From Toxorhynchites rutilus septentrionalis (taxonomy: Eukaryota > Arthropoda > Insecta > Diptera > Culicidae), in the NCBI RefSeq assembly GCF_029784135.1, contig NC_073746.1, positions 292,292,089-292,356,088 of the forward strand: 64,000 nucleotides of DNA, in the 5' to 3' direction. Numbering within the stretch: the first letter of the stretch is position 1; each line of letters starts with the position of its first letter. A program made the translations under genes and the position numbers. Of this stretch, positions 10,575 through 21,032 are shown one piece after another. The notes under the pieces are model-generated. The model did not search any database. It was given only the letters and a program-made list of their open reading frames with translations, and was not told where the DNA came from.

Positions 10575-11623
10575 TTAATAATCTCTCATTGTAATCGGTT
10601 CTGTTTCGCTCCCTCCTTCGTCTTCGGAGAGTTCTTCAACGGTCATGTTGGATGATATGGAATATGCACGGGAAGAACTGGCAGTCGGTAATTCCAGATA
10701 CGACGGAGGTGCGGTGGCGGCTTGTTCTATCGCTGCTAACGATGGAACTGATTGAGCGTAGCCAAGCAGAGCTTCGCGTTGTTTTTCGATGATTATATTC
10801 GGGTAGATATTATTATTTTGTATTCTCAACGTTCCGAGTGTAACAGGAAGAATTACTGTGGGTCTCTTCCGTGATCGAACAGGATGGAGTACGATTTCGA
10901 TCTCGTATCTGGTATGGATTATGTGACAACGGGTGTCATCACTTGGACTACCGGAACCGATGAGAATGTTCTCCTCAAATCGAAGAGATTGTCTCCTAGG
11001 TATTCTACCCGTTTGTCTTTCTTCTATTATGGTGTGCTCTAGTTGTTGTTTGATCCTCGGTACCTGACTGATGAATGTGTCAATTCTTTTAAGTTTGATA
11101 GAGACAAACCTCATATCCACGATACTGTGATTGTTAACGTGAATTTTTAGCTCTATAATTTCACCTGGTGCATAACCAGAGCGAGGTATACTGGCGCTCA
11201 CTGTCAATGGTTCGGTGAGGCCAAAATAGAATGAGGAAACTGTTTCAGCCATAGCAGGAAATGATAACCTCTCCGACAGAAGATTTAGATCGTACACTGT
11301 TTTAACGGTCATCAGAGCCTGGTAGGTGATGTTGTGTTTCCATGGTCGTTCCAGGGAGACTCTCACTACGTATCGGATGTGACCGTATTTGCTTTCCATG
11401 GAAGCTGGAACATTGGCTGGTATTACACATGAGAAGGGGTAGCTATAGGAACCAGCAATCATCTCCAACGCGTTTCCCACATCGGATCCAATGAAGTAAC
11501 TGCTTGTGCTGAAGTAATCTTCGCGGCCACTGAAATTCGTCTTTTGTTTCTTGTTGTCTGAATCATTTTTCACCTTGGCGATCCAATTGGTTGCTGCAAA
11601 GCCGCATATTTGCATACATAGGC
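10575..11623 (-). CDS. Arrestin domain-containing protein (gene A), exon 2
   Basis: This exon encodes 348 of about 397 residues. The acceptor is a pyrimidine-rich stretch ending CAG at 11624-11626, and the frame joins the exon at 17708-17855 in phase 1. The junction reads K-K-I-R-G then L-C-M-Q-I-C-G-F, the family's usual K-x-x-G strand. Landmarks are the N-lobe segment SMESKYGHIRYVVRVSLERPW, the C-lobe start IPRSGYAPGEIIELKIHVNN and a tail with APPSYLELP, a PPxY motif, and an acidic end. Arrestin-domain proteins act as adaptors at the plasma membrane and endosomes, and PPxY motifs recruit Nedd4-type ubiquitin ligases to cargo receptors. The paralogue at 18333-19533 is divergently oriented. 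Which ARRDC orthologue this is cannot be settled here. Confidence 0.9.
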
Positions 11624-11822
11624 CTGGAAAAAAGAGAAAAAAACGAAGTGATTAAGTGATGTGTTTTGAACAGTAACTAATTTACTAGTAAAAACTAGTG
11701 TTTTAGTTTTGTTGGTGATTGTGCAATGTTATATGGAGAACGCAGCTGACGTCATTTGTAAATGGTTTTATTTAGCTTGCCCTTTAACATGTTTGTCTGT
11801 AGCGCCCCACATTTATCCCACA

Positions 11823-12396
11823 TTAATTGGAATTTGACCCCCTTCCTGTTGACCGATTGATCTGAAATTTGGAACACACTTTTATCTCTGCAGTCACTAT
11901 AAAACTGCGTATTTCATGATCTTGAAAATCCAAGATGGCGGCCGCTACAAAATGGCGGATCACATATTTTCTCAGAACTTCATATGAAAAATACAAATCT
12001 AAGATGGCGCCACTATAAAATGGCGGACTACACATTTTCTCAAACTCCCATTAATATGGGTATCAAATGAATGAGCTTGACTAGTATAACACAGATGTTT
12101 ACGAAAAATGTAAATCAAAGATGGCTGCCACTACAAAATGGCGGACTACATATTTTTTTTCAAAACTCCATTAATATGAGTATCAAACGAAAGGGCTTGA
12201 CTATTAATATGGGTATCAAACGAAAGGGCTTGACTAGTAGAACACAGTTATTTATGAAAAATACAAATCCAAGATGGTGGGCACTACAAAATGGCGTTTT
12301 TCCAAAACCCCATCAATATGGGTATCAAATGAAAGAAATTGACTAGTAGAACACAGTTATTTATGAAAAAAATGTAGATTTGATATGGCCACCACC
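11823..12396 (+). repeat. Satellite-like tandem repeat, left part
   Basis: Degenerate repeats of a unit containing AAGATGGCxGCCACTACAAA, then a TATGGGTATCAAA block with GGCTTGACTAGTAGA, occur near 11933, 12000, 12118 and 12271. The same unit resumes at 14490 after the hAT insertion. Units are more degraded than those in the internal array (13365-14075) and lie in the opposite orientation. Confidence 0.6.
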
Positions 12397-12618
12397 TAGA
12401 GATGGGCAAAACGGTTCATTTCAGTGAGCGGCTCAGAGCCGTGCGCTCAATGAAAAGAGCCGGCTTATTTGAGCGGCTCGACGGCTCTTTTCAAGAACTG
12501 GTTTATTCGGATATGTAAAGAATGGAAGACGTAAAAAATAAGGTTTAAAACAATAATCAGTGCAGAGAAAAGTAAAAATATTACTTTACTAAAGGTTTTC
12601 TCTGAAATATTTCCATCA

Positions 12619-13210
12619 CAATGATATTCTTTTTTTTTATTTATAAACATTATCTTTCCAATGTTATATGATGGAAGTCTACTACATCTTTCACTGCAAA
12701 CTTGTCTTGCTTTCGGAAAAACTCGCTCATATGGTACTGAAGGCGCCGGAATATATAATATTTTCAAAAAAAAGATAGAGCCGCGGAGAGATAAATTTCC
12801 TTTCATTCCACCAAAACGAAGGGTCGCTTAGTCTCAGCAAATGTGGTTCCGCTAAATGTTTATCTACAATAGATGTTGCAACAGCTTTTGGATCATGTGA
12901 GGATCGAAGATTGCCAACCAATGCATTAAACTCCTCCCATACAGATGACAGCGCTTCATCACCAACGATTTGTGGTAGTTTCGTAGGTGTGTGTTCTATG
13001 GATGTCATTTTTAGCATCCTTATCAACGACTGGTGTGCATAGTTGTACTTTCTGTTATCCCCAAAACCTTGCTGCTTGAAGCGAGGATCTAGCAGTATTT
13101 GTTAGGCTACTAATTCGTCTGACTCAAGATTTGTAGATCGCTTTACCAGCTCCGGAATCAATTTATACAGAGCTTTTTTATAACCACTAGAACTGATTTC
13201 TCTTGATCCA
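12619..13210 (-). pseudogene. hAT transposase C-terminal half, frameshifted
   Basis: Reading the minus strand gives LLDPRFKQQGFGDNRKY, then a linker with WEEFNALVG, then DPSFWWNERKFISPRLYLF, the start of the hAT C-terminal dimerisation domain. A frameshift near 12740 is needed to reach PSVPYERVFPKARQV...RCSRLPSYNIGKIMFINKK, which matches the conserved SVPSERxFSxAG and R.L.....I.FI.KN blocks. An in-frame stop lies just ahead of the LLDPRF block. N-terminal BED finger and the first catalytic regions are missing. Clearly dead. Confidence 0.8.
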
Positions 13211-13364
13211 TAAAATGTTGATCATGTCGAATTATCAGTCGGGAGAATATAGCAGTTTTCGATAACGACACAGTTTTCTCCTCGTGTTATATCCCAAACG
13301 TTTGTAAAATATTTCGAATGGAATATTTTCATGATTAACTGTATTATATTAGTCAAATCATTTC

Positions 13365-14075
13365 ATTCGATACCCATATGCTGGTTGGATTTATCATAAA
13401 TAACTGTGATTTACTAGTCAACCCCGTTCATCTGATACCCATATGATAGGGTTTTCCGAAGAAATGTAGTCTGCCATTTCGTAACGGTCACCATTTTCGA
13501 TTTACATTTTTCATGAATAACTGTGTTCTACTAGTCAAGTCCTTTCATTAGATACCCATATTGAGGGGATTTTGAAAGTAATACATATTTCGCTATTTTG
13601 GGGTGGCTGCCATTTTGGATTTACATTTTTCATAAATAACTGTGATCTACTAGGCAAACCCTTCCATTCGATACCCATATTGATGGGGTTTTGACGAAAT
13701 TAGTAGTCTGTCATTTTATAACGGCCGCCATCTTGGATTTACATTTTACATAAATATCTGTGTCCTACTAGTCAAGTCCTTTCATTAGATACCCATATTG
13801 ATGGGGTTTTGAAAAAAATACATATTTCGCCCATCTGGGATGGCGGCCATTTTGAATTTACATTTTTCATAAATAACTGTGATCTACTAGGCAGGCCCTT
13901 TTATTTGATACCCAAATTAATAGGGTTTTGGCGAAATTATCTGTCTGCCATTTTGTAACGTCCGCTATCTTGGATTTCCATTTTACATAAATAACTGTGT
14001 CCTACTAGTCTAGTCCTTTCATTAGATACTCATATTGATAGGGTTTCGAGAAAATATGTAATCCGCCAAAATTTA
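13365..14075 (-). repeat. Tandem array, ~118 bp period, dimeric
   Basis: A GATACCCATATTGA block recurs near 13432, 13549, 13668, 13787, 13905 and 14022, spacing 117-119 bp. Neighbouring units alternate between two types: one with a GTCCTACTAGTCAAGTCC segment and one with a GATCTACTAGGCAA segment, so the repeating unit is really about 237 bp. It is the reverse complement of the satellite that surrounds the hAT element. Confidence 0.75.
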
Positions 14076-14469
14076 CAAACATACAAACAGATAAATGAAA
14101 CCGCTTGAAATGCAGCATGGGAAACATATATTTCTTCCGCACTGCCGCAAGCCACGGTTCGTCAGAACAAGCGTACGATTCACGGTTCTTTATCAATAAG
14201 CCAGCTCTCAAAAGAAACACGGTTCTTTTATGAACCGCAGTTCTTTTTTGAACCGTGGTTCTCAAATGAACGGCTCCTCAATGAACCGCGGTTCAAAAAG
14301 AGCCACGGCTCATAAAAGAACGGTGGGTCTTTTTTGAACCGTGGTTCATTCAAGAGCCGTACATTTGAGAGCCGCGGCTCATTTTTAAAGAACTGTGGAT
14401 CGAACGCTCTTTCTGACGTACCGGCTCAAATGAGCGGCTCGTGAGCGCTCGCCCATCTCTACCACCACC

Positions 14470-14738
<269 letters not shown>

Positions 14739-15364
14739 CTGCAGAGTTAATGGAAATATTACCAATAGGAACTGATTGTTCTAATACTCATAAAATACCT
14801 TTATCTCTGCTGTCATTTTAAAACTGGTTATTTCGTGATCGTTTTTTCCTCACTTTGTAACTTTCAGTTCTAGTAATCAACGTTCTCCTAACAAAATGCT
14901 CAATGTCAGTTCCAATCGTCGAACACGGGGCTCAACGTGTTAAAGAATCTTGAACGAGAATTATGTTATGATATTAATGTTTTATTAACATTACACTTTT
15001 CGGTAGAAATCTTTAAAAAAAATTTGAAAAATGATTAAGTAAGGATCAATACTACTTGTTCCAAGCATTCAAATAACATCAAGTAAAATTTTCTTTGCAT
15101 AATTTGAAACTGCTTTGGGGCTTGCTAATCTGATAGAGTTAATTGCTCCACACCACCGTAGATGTCGACCCTTCACATTCGCCAGCGCGATTTTTTTCAT
15201 TAATTGATTTTTTTCTGTTGTAGAAGCATTAGTTTACAAAGTTCTTGCCATGAACAATCCCAATTAGATCAATAAATGATTTTTTCTGAGATTGAATCCA
15301 CGAACGTTCGCTTAGTGAGAAAACCGTCCGTTTGGCATGGAATGGCTGTTTTGTTACACGTATA

Positions 15365-16125
15365 ATGGTAATAAGTATGAATTATCGTGGAAAGACATTG
15401 CAGGAAATAGCAGCTATACTCGGAAGAACCAACTATACAGCAAAGTGGAAATACGAAGGAACTATGGATAATTTCTCGGGTAGAAAACACAAACGTATCC
15501 TGTTTTCTGATGATGAACGAGTAATTGTGCGAACATTTTGAAAGAACTCAAAAACAAACATTCCTAAATTGACTACCGAAGTAGTCGACACCAGACCTGT
15601 CAGCGCAGACACTGTCCGTGAAAAGTCTTTCATTTCAAAGGTGAATATAAAAAAATGACCACAGTTTGCTAAAGCATATGTTAACATAACTAAGGAGTTC
15701 TGGAACAAGGTCCTTTATACGAATGAGATGAAAACCGATCCCTTTGAATCCAATGGAAAACAGATGGTGTGAAGGAAATCAGGATCGGTGCTCCAATTTC
15801 AGCATTTGGTTCCCACAGTAAAACACGGCGGCGGCAGTCAGATGATGTATGGTACGATGGCGGCTTCTGGAACTGGAACCACAAGGTTTATCGATTCGGC
15901 GATGGACAAGATGGCTTCATTGAACATCCTGAAACGTAACCTTCAGTGTCTCGTGCAGAAACTGGGTCTCTTTCGTGATTACTACTTCCATCAGGGTAGT
16001 AATCACGAACGCAGAACTCGAAAAGACGATTAAGGAGATCTGGGAGAGCATTTCGTTTATAGTGACCGCAAATTTCGCCCGGTGTTTGTAGACAGTGCTG
16101 GACGCCAAAGGGGGTCATTCCCAAT
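15365..16125 (+). pseudogene. Tc1-like transposase relic
   Basis: The plus strand reads as a decayed Tc1-family transposase: an N-terminal paired-type helix-turn-helix (NYRGKTLQEIAAILGRTNYT), a SGRKHKR segment, then after stops and shifts KEFWNKVLYTNEMK, VPTVKHGGGSQMMYGTMAASGTG and FIDSAMDKMASLNILKRNLQ, all conserved Tc1 blocks. The stretch that should hold the second Asp and the final acidic residue is deleted between about 15985 and 16010, but the extreme C terminus (KTIKEIWESI and DAKGGHSQY) survives. At least three in-frame stops are visible. Terminal inverted repeats were not identified. It lies in the long intron of arrestin gene A on the opposite strand. Confidence 0.82.
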
Positions 16126-16139
16126 ATCTGTTAACATTT

Positions 16140-17175
16140 CCGAACTGATTTAGATTTTCTTCTTAAGAAAAACTTGAACTGTACACTCAATTTTGCCACG
16201 TCTTAATTGGAGATTTTTTGTTTATATTTCAACCAAAAGAAAATAAAGTTATTGGAGAATAGTTATACTAAGTGTAATAGAATACACTGAGATCTTTGTA
16301 GTAATGGAAAAACACTAGGCGGAGAATACTGCAGCTTGGAAACAATACTTGCTGCCCGCCACCATCAACTCGAACGACTATTTGTTGAAAAATGACACAT
16401 AAAATCTAAGACTCTTACATGGTGAACTATTCTCATTTATAAGAGTCGAAGTTATGGCAAACCAGAAACGAATTATGTGATACAATGTTGATTGATGGAA
16501 ATCTTCAAAAATTGTTTCAATCTTCAAATGAATGTAACTGCTCCGCATACACTGTTGAAGGTGCTGAAGCTGTTAAATATCAAGAATAAATTTTTACATC
16601 TAGGATAATCATTATTTCTTTCATATGAATAGATATAGCATGATTGGGTCATACAGTGGGACAGTTGATACGGGGATTCTATTGCTGTGTTTTTAACAAC
16701 ACGAATAGTCTGATGTTTCTTGTTGCGAGCAGCAGAGCGTGTATATCCGTGATTTCCGTAGATTTCCCTAGCAATTAAAGGCCCGGAGAAGCTAAAAGTT
16801 TCTAGCTAGACTGTGCATATGTTTCCTTTTTTTCTGTATTATAGTGACTTTTAACACTTTTGGCTGGTTCCAGTTTTGGAAGAATGTCGGGAGTGGGAAT
16901 TGATTTCGTGACCCTTAGCCTGAGAGGCACGGATGATACCACTACGCCAGATCGCGTTCACTATATACATATGTTAAAAAGCATGAAAAAATTGCAAAAA
17001 ATAGAACTAATCCACCGTGAATGTTTTAAGAATGGAATCCAATCAATCTTCATTCGTTCGCAAGATCTGTATCAGATATTACAAAAGAAACTTCGGAAAT
17101 ACCTGACTATCGAACGAATCGGATGTAGATATTAGCTCTAACTAATACCAGAATAACGTTTAGAACCAATAACGT
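16140..17175. other. Intronic stretch, no gene recognised
   Basis: Possibly includes decayed element ends: TA followed by CAGTGGGACAG at 16663-16675 looks like a Tc1-type end, but no partner was found. A frame at 16860-17135 has no family resemblance. Confidence 0.35.
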
Positions 17176-17179
17176 TTAA

Positions 17180-17417
17180 CCTTCCTATACTTGCGTGTAG
17201 GTCTGACAGACCGAGCATCAATGAGGTGGCAGAATTAAATGACTATTAAAACTGAATGAAGTTAAAGAAAAAATATATTCTGGAGCTTTTTCACTTAATT
17301 ATACTATTTTCTTTGAATAAATACCAATAACGCCCAAAAATACCCAATAGCAATATCACAGAGACGCACACAGTCCAGAGTACACAAATTACGATTTTTT
17401 GCGCGAGTATAGGAGTG
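17180..17417. mobile_element. TTAA-flanked MITE, copy 3
   Basis: TTAA flanks at 17176-17179 and 17418-17421. Ends are CCTTCCTATACTTGCG and, from the right on the other strand, CACTCCTATACTCGCG (13 of 16). Just inside the left end is GGTCTGACAGACC, a short palindrome. It belongs to a different sequence family from the other two TTAA units but shares their layout. Confidence 0.7.
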
Positions 17418-17707
17418 TTAAAAAGTGCAAGTTTCCTTTATCAATGCTATTTTTAATAAATCGTCTTGAATCTTGAACAAATACATTTTATGTTTGGAGT
17501 TGAATGGATAGCACAGAATATCACACCACTAGTAATACGAATATTAGAATATCACACCACTAGTCCTGGCCTGATTAGCGGTAGCAGTTCATTCACTACA
17601 TTTGAAGACATGTTCCCACTTATTTACACTGGAGTTTCTGTTACGCAGTTGCTAGATAACATCGTGCACTTTGAAATTCGCCACCTTATGTCTATCACCT
17701 AGTTTAC

Positions 17708-17855
17708 CTCTGATTTTTTTATTTTTATCCAATGTGAGTTCTATTTTTCCGCTTGCGGTATCTCCGGGTCGATATATCGCCGACGGATTGTTATCGAACA
17801 ATATTACACATCTAATATGTTTTGACTCCTTGGCTTTGTCGTTTCTGGTCATCAT
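17708..17855 (-). CDS. Arrestin domain-containing protein (gene A), exon 1
   Basis: This exon encodes MMTRNDKAKESKHIRC, then the first arrestin strand FDNNPSAIYRPGDTASGKIEL up to K-K-I-R-G, and ends with a GTAAAC donor after the first base of the Gly codon. Aligned with the paralogue (MPKEKPSKK...FDSNPNAIFRAGD), the likely start is one of the two adjacent Met codons at 17855 or 17852. An upstream in-frame Met at 17885 would add ten hydrophobic residues that the paralogue lacks. Gene product is about 397 residues. Confidence 0.85.
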
Positions 17856-18332
17856 GTTCGCGAAAACAAAAACACCCCAATCCACAATGAACGCAATCGG
17901 GTACTGTATTCAAATCGCGTCCACGATTTTCGGCTACACCAGTCGCTATAAATTTCAGTTGAATCGATTTGCGCTTATCTCCTGATAGTGAAGAATTATC
18001 ATTGTCGTAGCTGCATTTTTCAACAGAAGATAACCGTTTTTCGACGTCTATTGCAATTTTGTTTATTTCGATATATCAAGATGCTGTTGACGTTGAAACA
18101 ATCTGATTCTTGTGAAGCAATACTTTTTAATATAATCAGTTAGTCATCACTGTGGATTTCACCAGCTAGGTATTAGTTATAATAAAATATGACGATTGGT
18201 AAGAACGTTGATAAATGGTATTTAGTTAATCTGTGCATCATTGCTTCCGATAAGCATTTGTTGAAATTTGCCAGGTGTGAATATATTCAGTGCGTTGCTG
18301 GTTTTGAATCGTGAACAAGTTCGACCTCAACC
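17856..18332. promoter_or_regulatory. Shared upstream region of the divergent arrestin pair
   Basis: 477 bp separate the two start codons. For the plus-strand gene an arthropod initiator TCAGT lies at 18287-18291, 42 bp before its ATG. No good TATA box stands 30 bp upstream of it. A bidirectional promoter is inferred from spacing alone. Confidence 0.5.
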
Positions 18333-19533
18333 ATGCCCAAAGAGAAACCTTCAAAAAAAGTGAATTGCCAAGTGCGTTTCGATAGCAACCCCAATGCGAT
18401 TTTCAGGGCAGGAGATGCGGTTTCCGGGACGGTTATACTTACTCTAACTAAGCTGAAAAAAGTTAAAGGTTGGTATTGGAAAACCTTGAGTCACCTTATC
18501 TATGATTCACAGTTTTTCGATTTTCACAGGAGTGTATGTATTGATTTCTGGCTTTGCTGAAACATTTTGGGACGGTAAGGTATATCATGGTCCCAAAAAC
18601 CGGAAAACGAAGGCACACTTCAAAGGCTATGAAGATTTCATTGATAAGAAGATCTACCTCGTAGAATCCGACGATGGAAGTCCTATAGATTTACCCATGG
18701 GCTCTAATCAGTATCATATTCGGTTCGACATTCCTTCGACAGCATCAACTTCAATGGAAGGGAGGCATGGACACGTACGATACTTAGTGAAGATTGTGCT
18801 AGAAAGGCCTTGGAAGTATGATCAAAACTTTCAGACGCCTCTCACGGTATTAGCCAGGGCTAATAGTCAGAGTTCGCATCTTAGCAAACCTATAAAAGTA
18901 GAAGATCAGTTGAGATTCTATTGCTGGATGTGTCGTTCTGACCCACTTTTAGTGGCAGCCACCGTACCCAGATCTGGGTATGTTCCTGGCGAAACCATTG
19001 ATGTTACTCTGACTGTAAACAATCTGAGTAAGGAAGAAGTATCAGAAATCATCGTAAAGTTCCAAAAGGTTATTCAATTTATTAGTCAAGTACAGATAAT
19101 TGGGGAAACGCAACTTTTTGCCGAAAACAAGATAGTTAAATATGAACTTCTCGAGATTCAGAAGACCCTATCGGTGGCTAAGCTCACTAATACCAAATTT
19201 GAAAAACAATTCGTTGTTGGACCAATAACGCCTACAGAAAATCAGCATTGTGATGTTATCAAAATTGGATACGAAATGCATATATCCGTGAAACCACGAC
19301 TATCCAGGCAGACAATTGAGATGACGATTCCGATCGTGGTTGGATCTTCCGAATCGACAACAAATGAAGTAACACCTTTCCAGAGATCTTCTGGAATCGA
19401 GAAGCTAGCTATGCACTTAGATGAAACTCTTCCCACAGCTCCTCCACCACCATACTTCGAAAGCAGTTGCAGCATAGGGAGGATAAATTCTATTCAGAGT
19501 GTTTACGAAAGAGAAATAAGTGAAGATAATTGA
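18333..19533 (+). CDS. Arrestin domain-containing protein (gene B)
   Basis: Two exons, 18333-18468 and 18530-19533, joined across a 61-bp intron (GTTGGT donor, TTTTCACAG acceptor), encode 379 residues. The junction K-K-V-K-G|V-Y-V-L-I-S-G-F restores the conserved arrestin strand. N lobe, residues about 10-150, includes FDSNPNAIFRAGDAVSG and STSMEGRHGHVRYLVKIVLE; C lobe, from about 172, starts VPRSGYVPGETIDVTLTVNN. The tail has APPPPYFES, giving a PPxY motif for WW-domain ubiquitin ligases. Likely role: adaptor linking membrane cargo to ubiquitination and endocytosis. Start chosen because CAACC precedes the ATG and the N terminus matches the paralogue. The first exon can also be read through the intron in frame for some codons, which could mislead gene finders. 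Confidence 0.92.
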
Positions 19534-19626
19534 AGAACAGATTGATTAACATATATGATAAAATAGTACAGTAATTTGTGAAATCCTATATTTCATTTTT
19601 GCAAATACCTATTTTGTGTAAATCGA

Positions 19627-19632
19627 AATAAA
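19627..19632 (+). terminator. Poly(A) signal candidate for arrestin gene B
   Basis: AATAAA 94 bp after the stop codon, in an AT-rich 3' region with a second AATAAA at 19646-19653. Confidence 0.55.
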
Positions 19633-19799
19633 AATAAAAATTATGAAATAAACTATTGCGCTTCTATAATGCATTCATGAACTGCTTTGATGTTCAAGGT
19701 TTGAAGGTTTGAATTTGAAAGTTTGAATAAATCAAAAATTCAATACTAAACGATAGGATCCGAAGGCAGTTTTGCATTGCTGAAATTTCTACTTCATGC

Positions 19800-20015
19800 T
19801 ATTTGATTACTAAACACATGTAGTCTGGACACTTACTCAACCATTTTTTTATACACTTCTTGTTATTTCCACAAACATTTACCATTATAATATAAAATTA
19901 TTACCAGGTAAAGTTACCGTTTAATGTTTTCGCAATTTCGAAAAGACATGTTATTTCATTACATAAAATACAAATTTTCATTCATTTCATTCATTCATAA
20001 TGAAAGCATGTTAAT
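19800..20015. repeat. Copy of a dispersed repeat core shared with hAT elements
   Basis: The block ACCATTATAATATAAAATTAT at 19880-19902 and the ATAATGAAAGCATGTTAATTC block near 19998 also occur, in the same order, in the middles of the hAT elements at 8721-10170 (9580-9750) and, more diverged, 31330-32526. No ends were identified here. Confidence 0.4.
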
Positions 20016-20471
20016 TCCACCTGAAAAACCATAAAAAATTTGCATACCAGAATCCGAATTGAATTCCGATTCCAATAATACGACAGCAAAAGCAACAAGT
20101 TTTCATAGACCTTATTTTAAGATTTTCCAAAACGAAACTCGCAACTTGATAGCTCAGTAAAATTAATTGGTAAACCACCCAGCAAACATTAAATCGTATA
20201 ATAAGCGTATATCTAACATCATATGCCCTAAAATTTTGTTGGCATATAATGCGCCTAACTGGCATATGCATGCAAAAGTGGAGGCCATATACATACATGG
20301 CAAATGCTTACCGAATTTGTTTGGATGAATATGCAACTTTGACCGGCTATAATAGCGATTATGTTGAAATTGAATTGCGATCTAATATGAATATATTCAT
20401 GAATTGTCAAAGCACCAAATACGACTTTTGCCATACTCATATACAATTTATTACAGACATAGAAAAAAAAA

Positions 20472-20789
20472 CTGTTAAGAAGTCGAAAATCTATGGTGTT
20501 AAAACACGCGGTCAGTTTGGTAGATTTTAATTGAAATTTAACTCTGTCTGATATTCCAGCGATAACACGATAGACGTTGAGTACTTCAGTATGTATTTCC
20601 GACTGATGAAGAGAATGATTCTGCGTTGGGCTTTAATATTTATAGTCTTGGTCAGATTAAAAGCGCGAGAAAAAGCTTTACGATAGGTCAAGCTGACCAT
20701 TTAGACAAATTGAGCGAGAGCTCGAAAGTTAGCGAGCTTTCTCCGTGTTTCTAGGTCTAGGCTAGGAAAGTTATCTACATTCCTGAACA
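20472..20789 (-). repeat. 3' LTR of the BEL/Pao element
   Basis: 318 bp, matching 26944-27260 with about seven substitutions counted by eye. Part of the LTR is a C/G-rich GAGCGAGAGCTCG...GCGAGC hairpin. Confidence 0.92.
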
Positions 20790-21032
20790 TACGCCGGCCA
20801 CCGTTGAAAATTTCATTTTCAACATTAAATTCACTATGGTGGTGACCTGCGACTAACTATCCTAACACTTATCAATGATCTATGATTTTATACAAATATT
20901 CGTTGATTTTCTTGAACGTAAAATTGGTTGGATTTCAGTGTGATGATAGTGGCCAAGAACTAATTGTTTCACTGTTTTGGTAATTGATCCTCATGACGTC
21001 AAGTTGCTCCTCCTCCTTCGGCTTCCTCCATC

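Larger units (their letters stand above)
12397..14461 (-). mobile_element. hAT transposon relic carrying a satellite array
   Basis: The inverted ends TAGAGATGGGC (12397 and, on the other strand, 14461) are typical of hAT elements. They are flanked by CCACCACC at 12389-12396 and 14462-14469, an 8-bp duplication, though this sequence is low in complexity and so weaker evidence. GAGCGGCTC/GAGCCG and GAACCG motifs are dense inside both ends (12425-12485; 14210-14450). The left half contains a broken transposase on the minus strand; the right half contains a 118-bp-period array. Confidence 0.78.

Noticed and set aside
14880..14943. CTCAACGTG followed by TTAA, like the end of the TTAA MITE family
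   Set aside because: No partner end was found upstream; a lone end is not enough to call an element.
16860..17135. 91-codon plus-strand frame MAGSSFGRMSGVG...
   Set aside because: No recognisable domain; lies within the intron of arrestin gene A among transposon relics.
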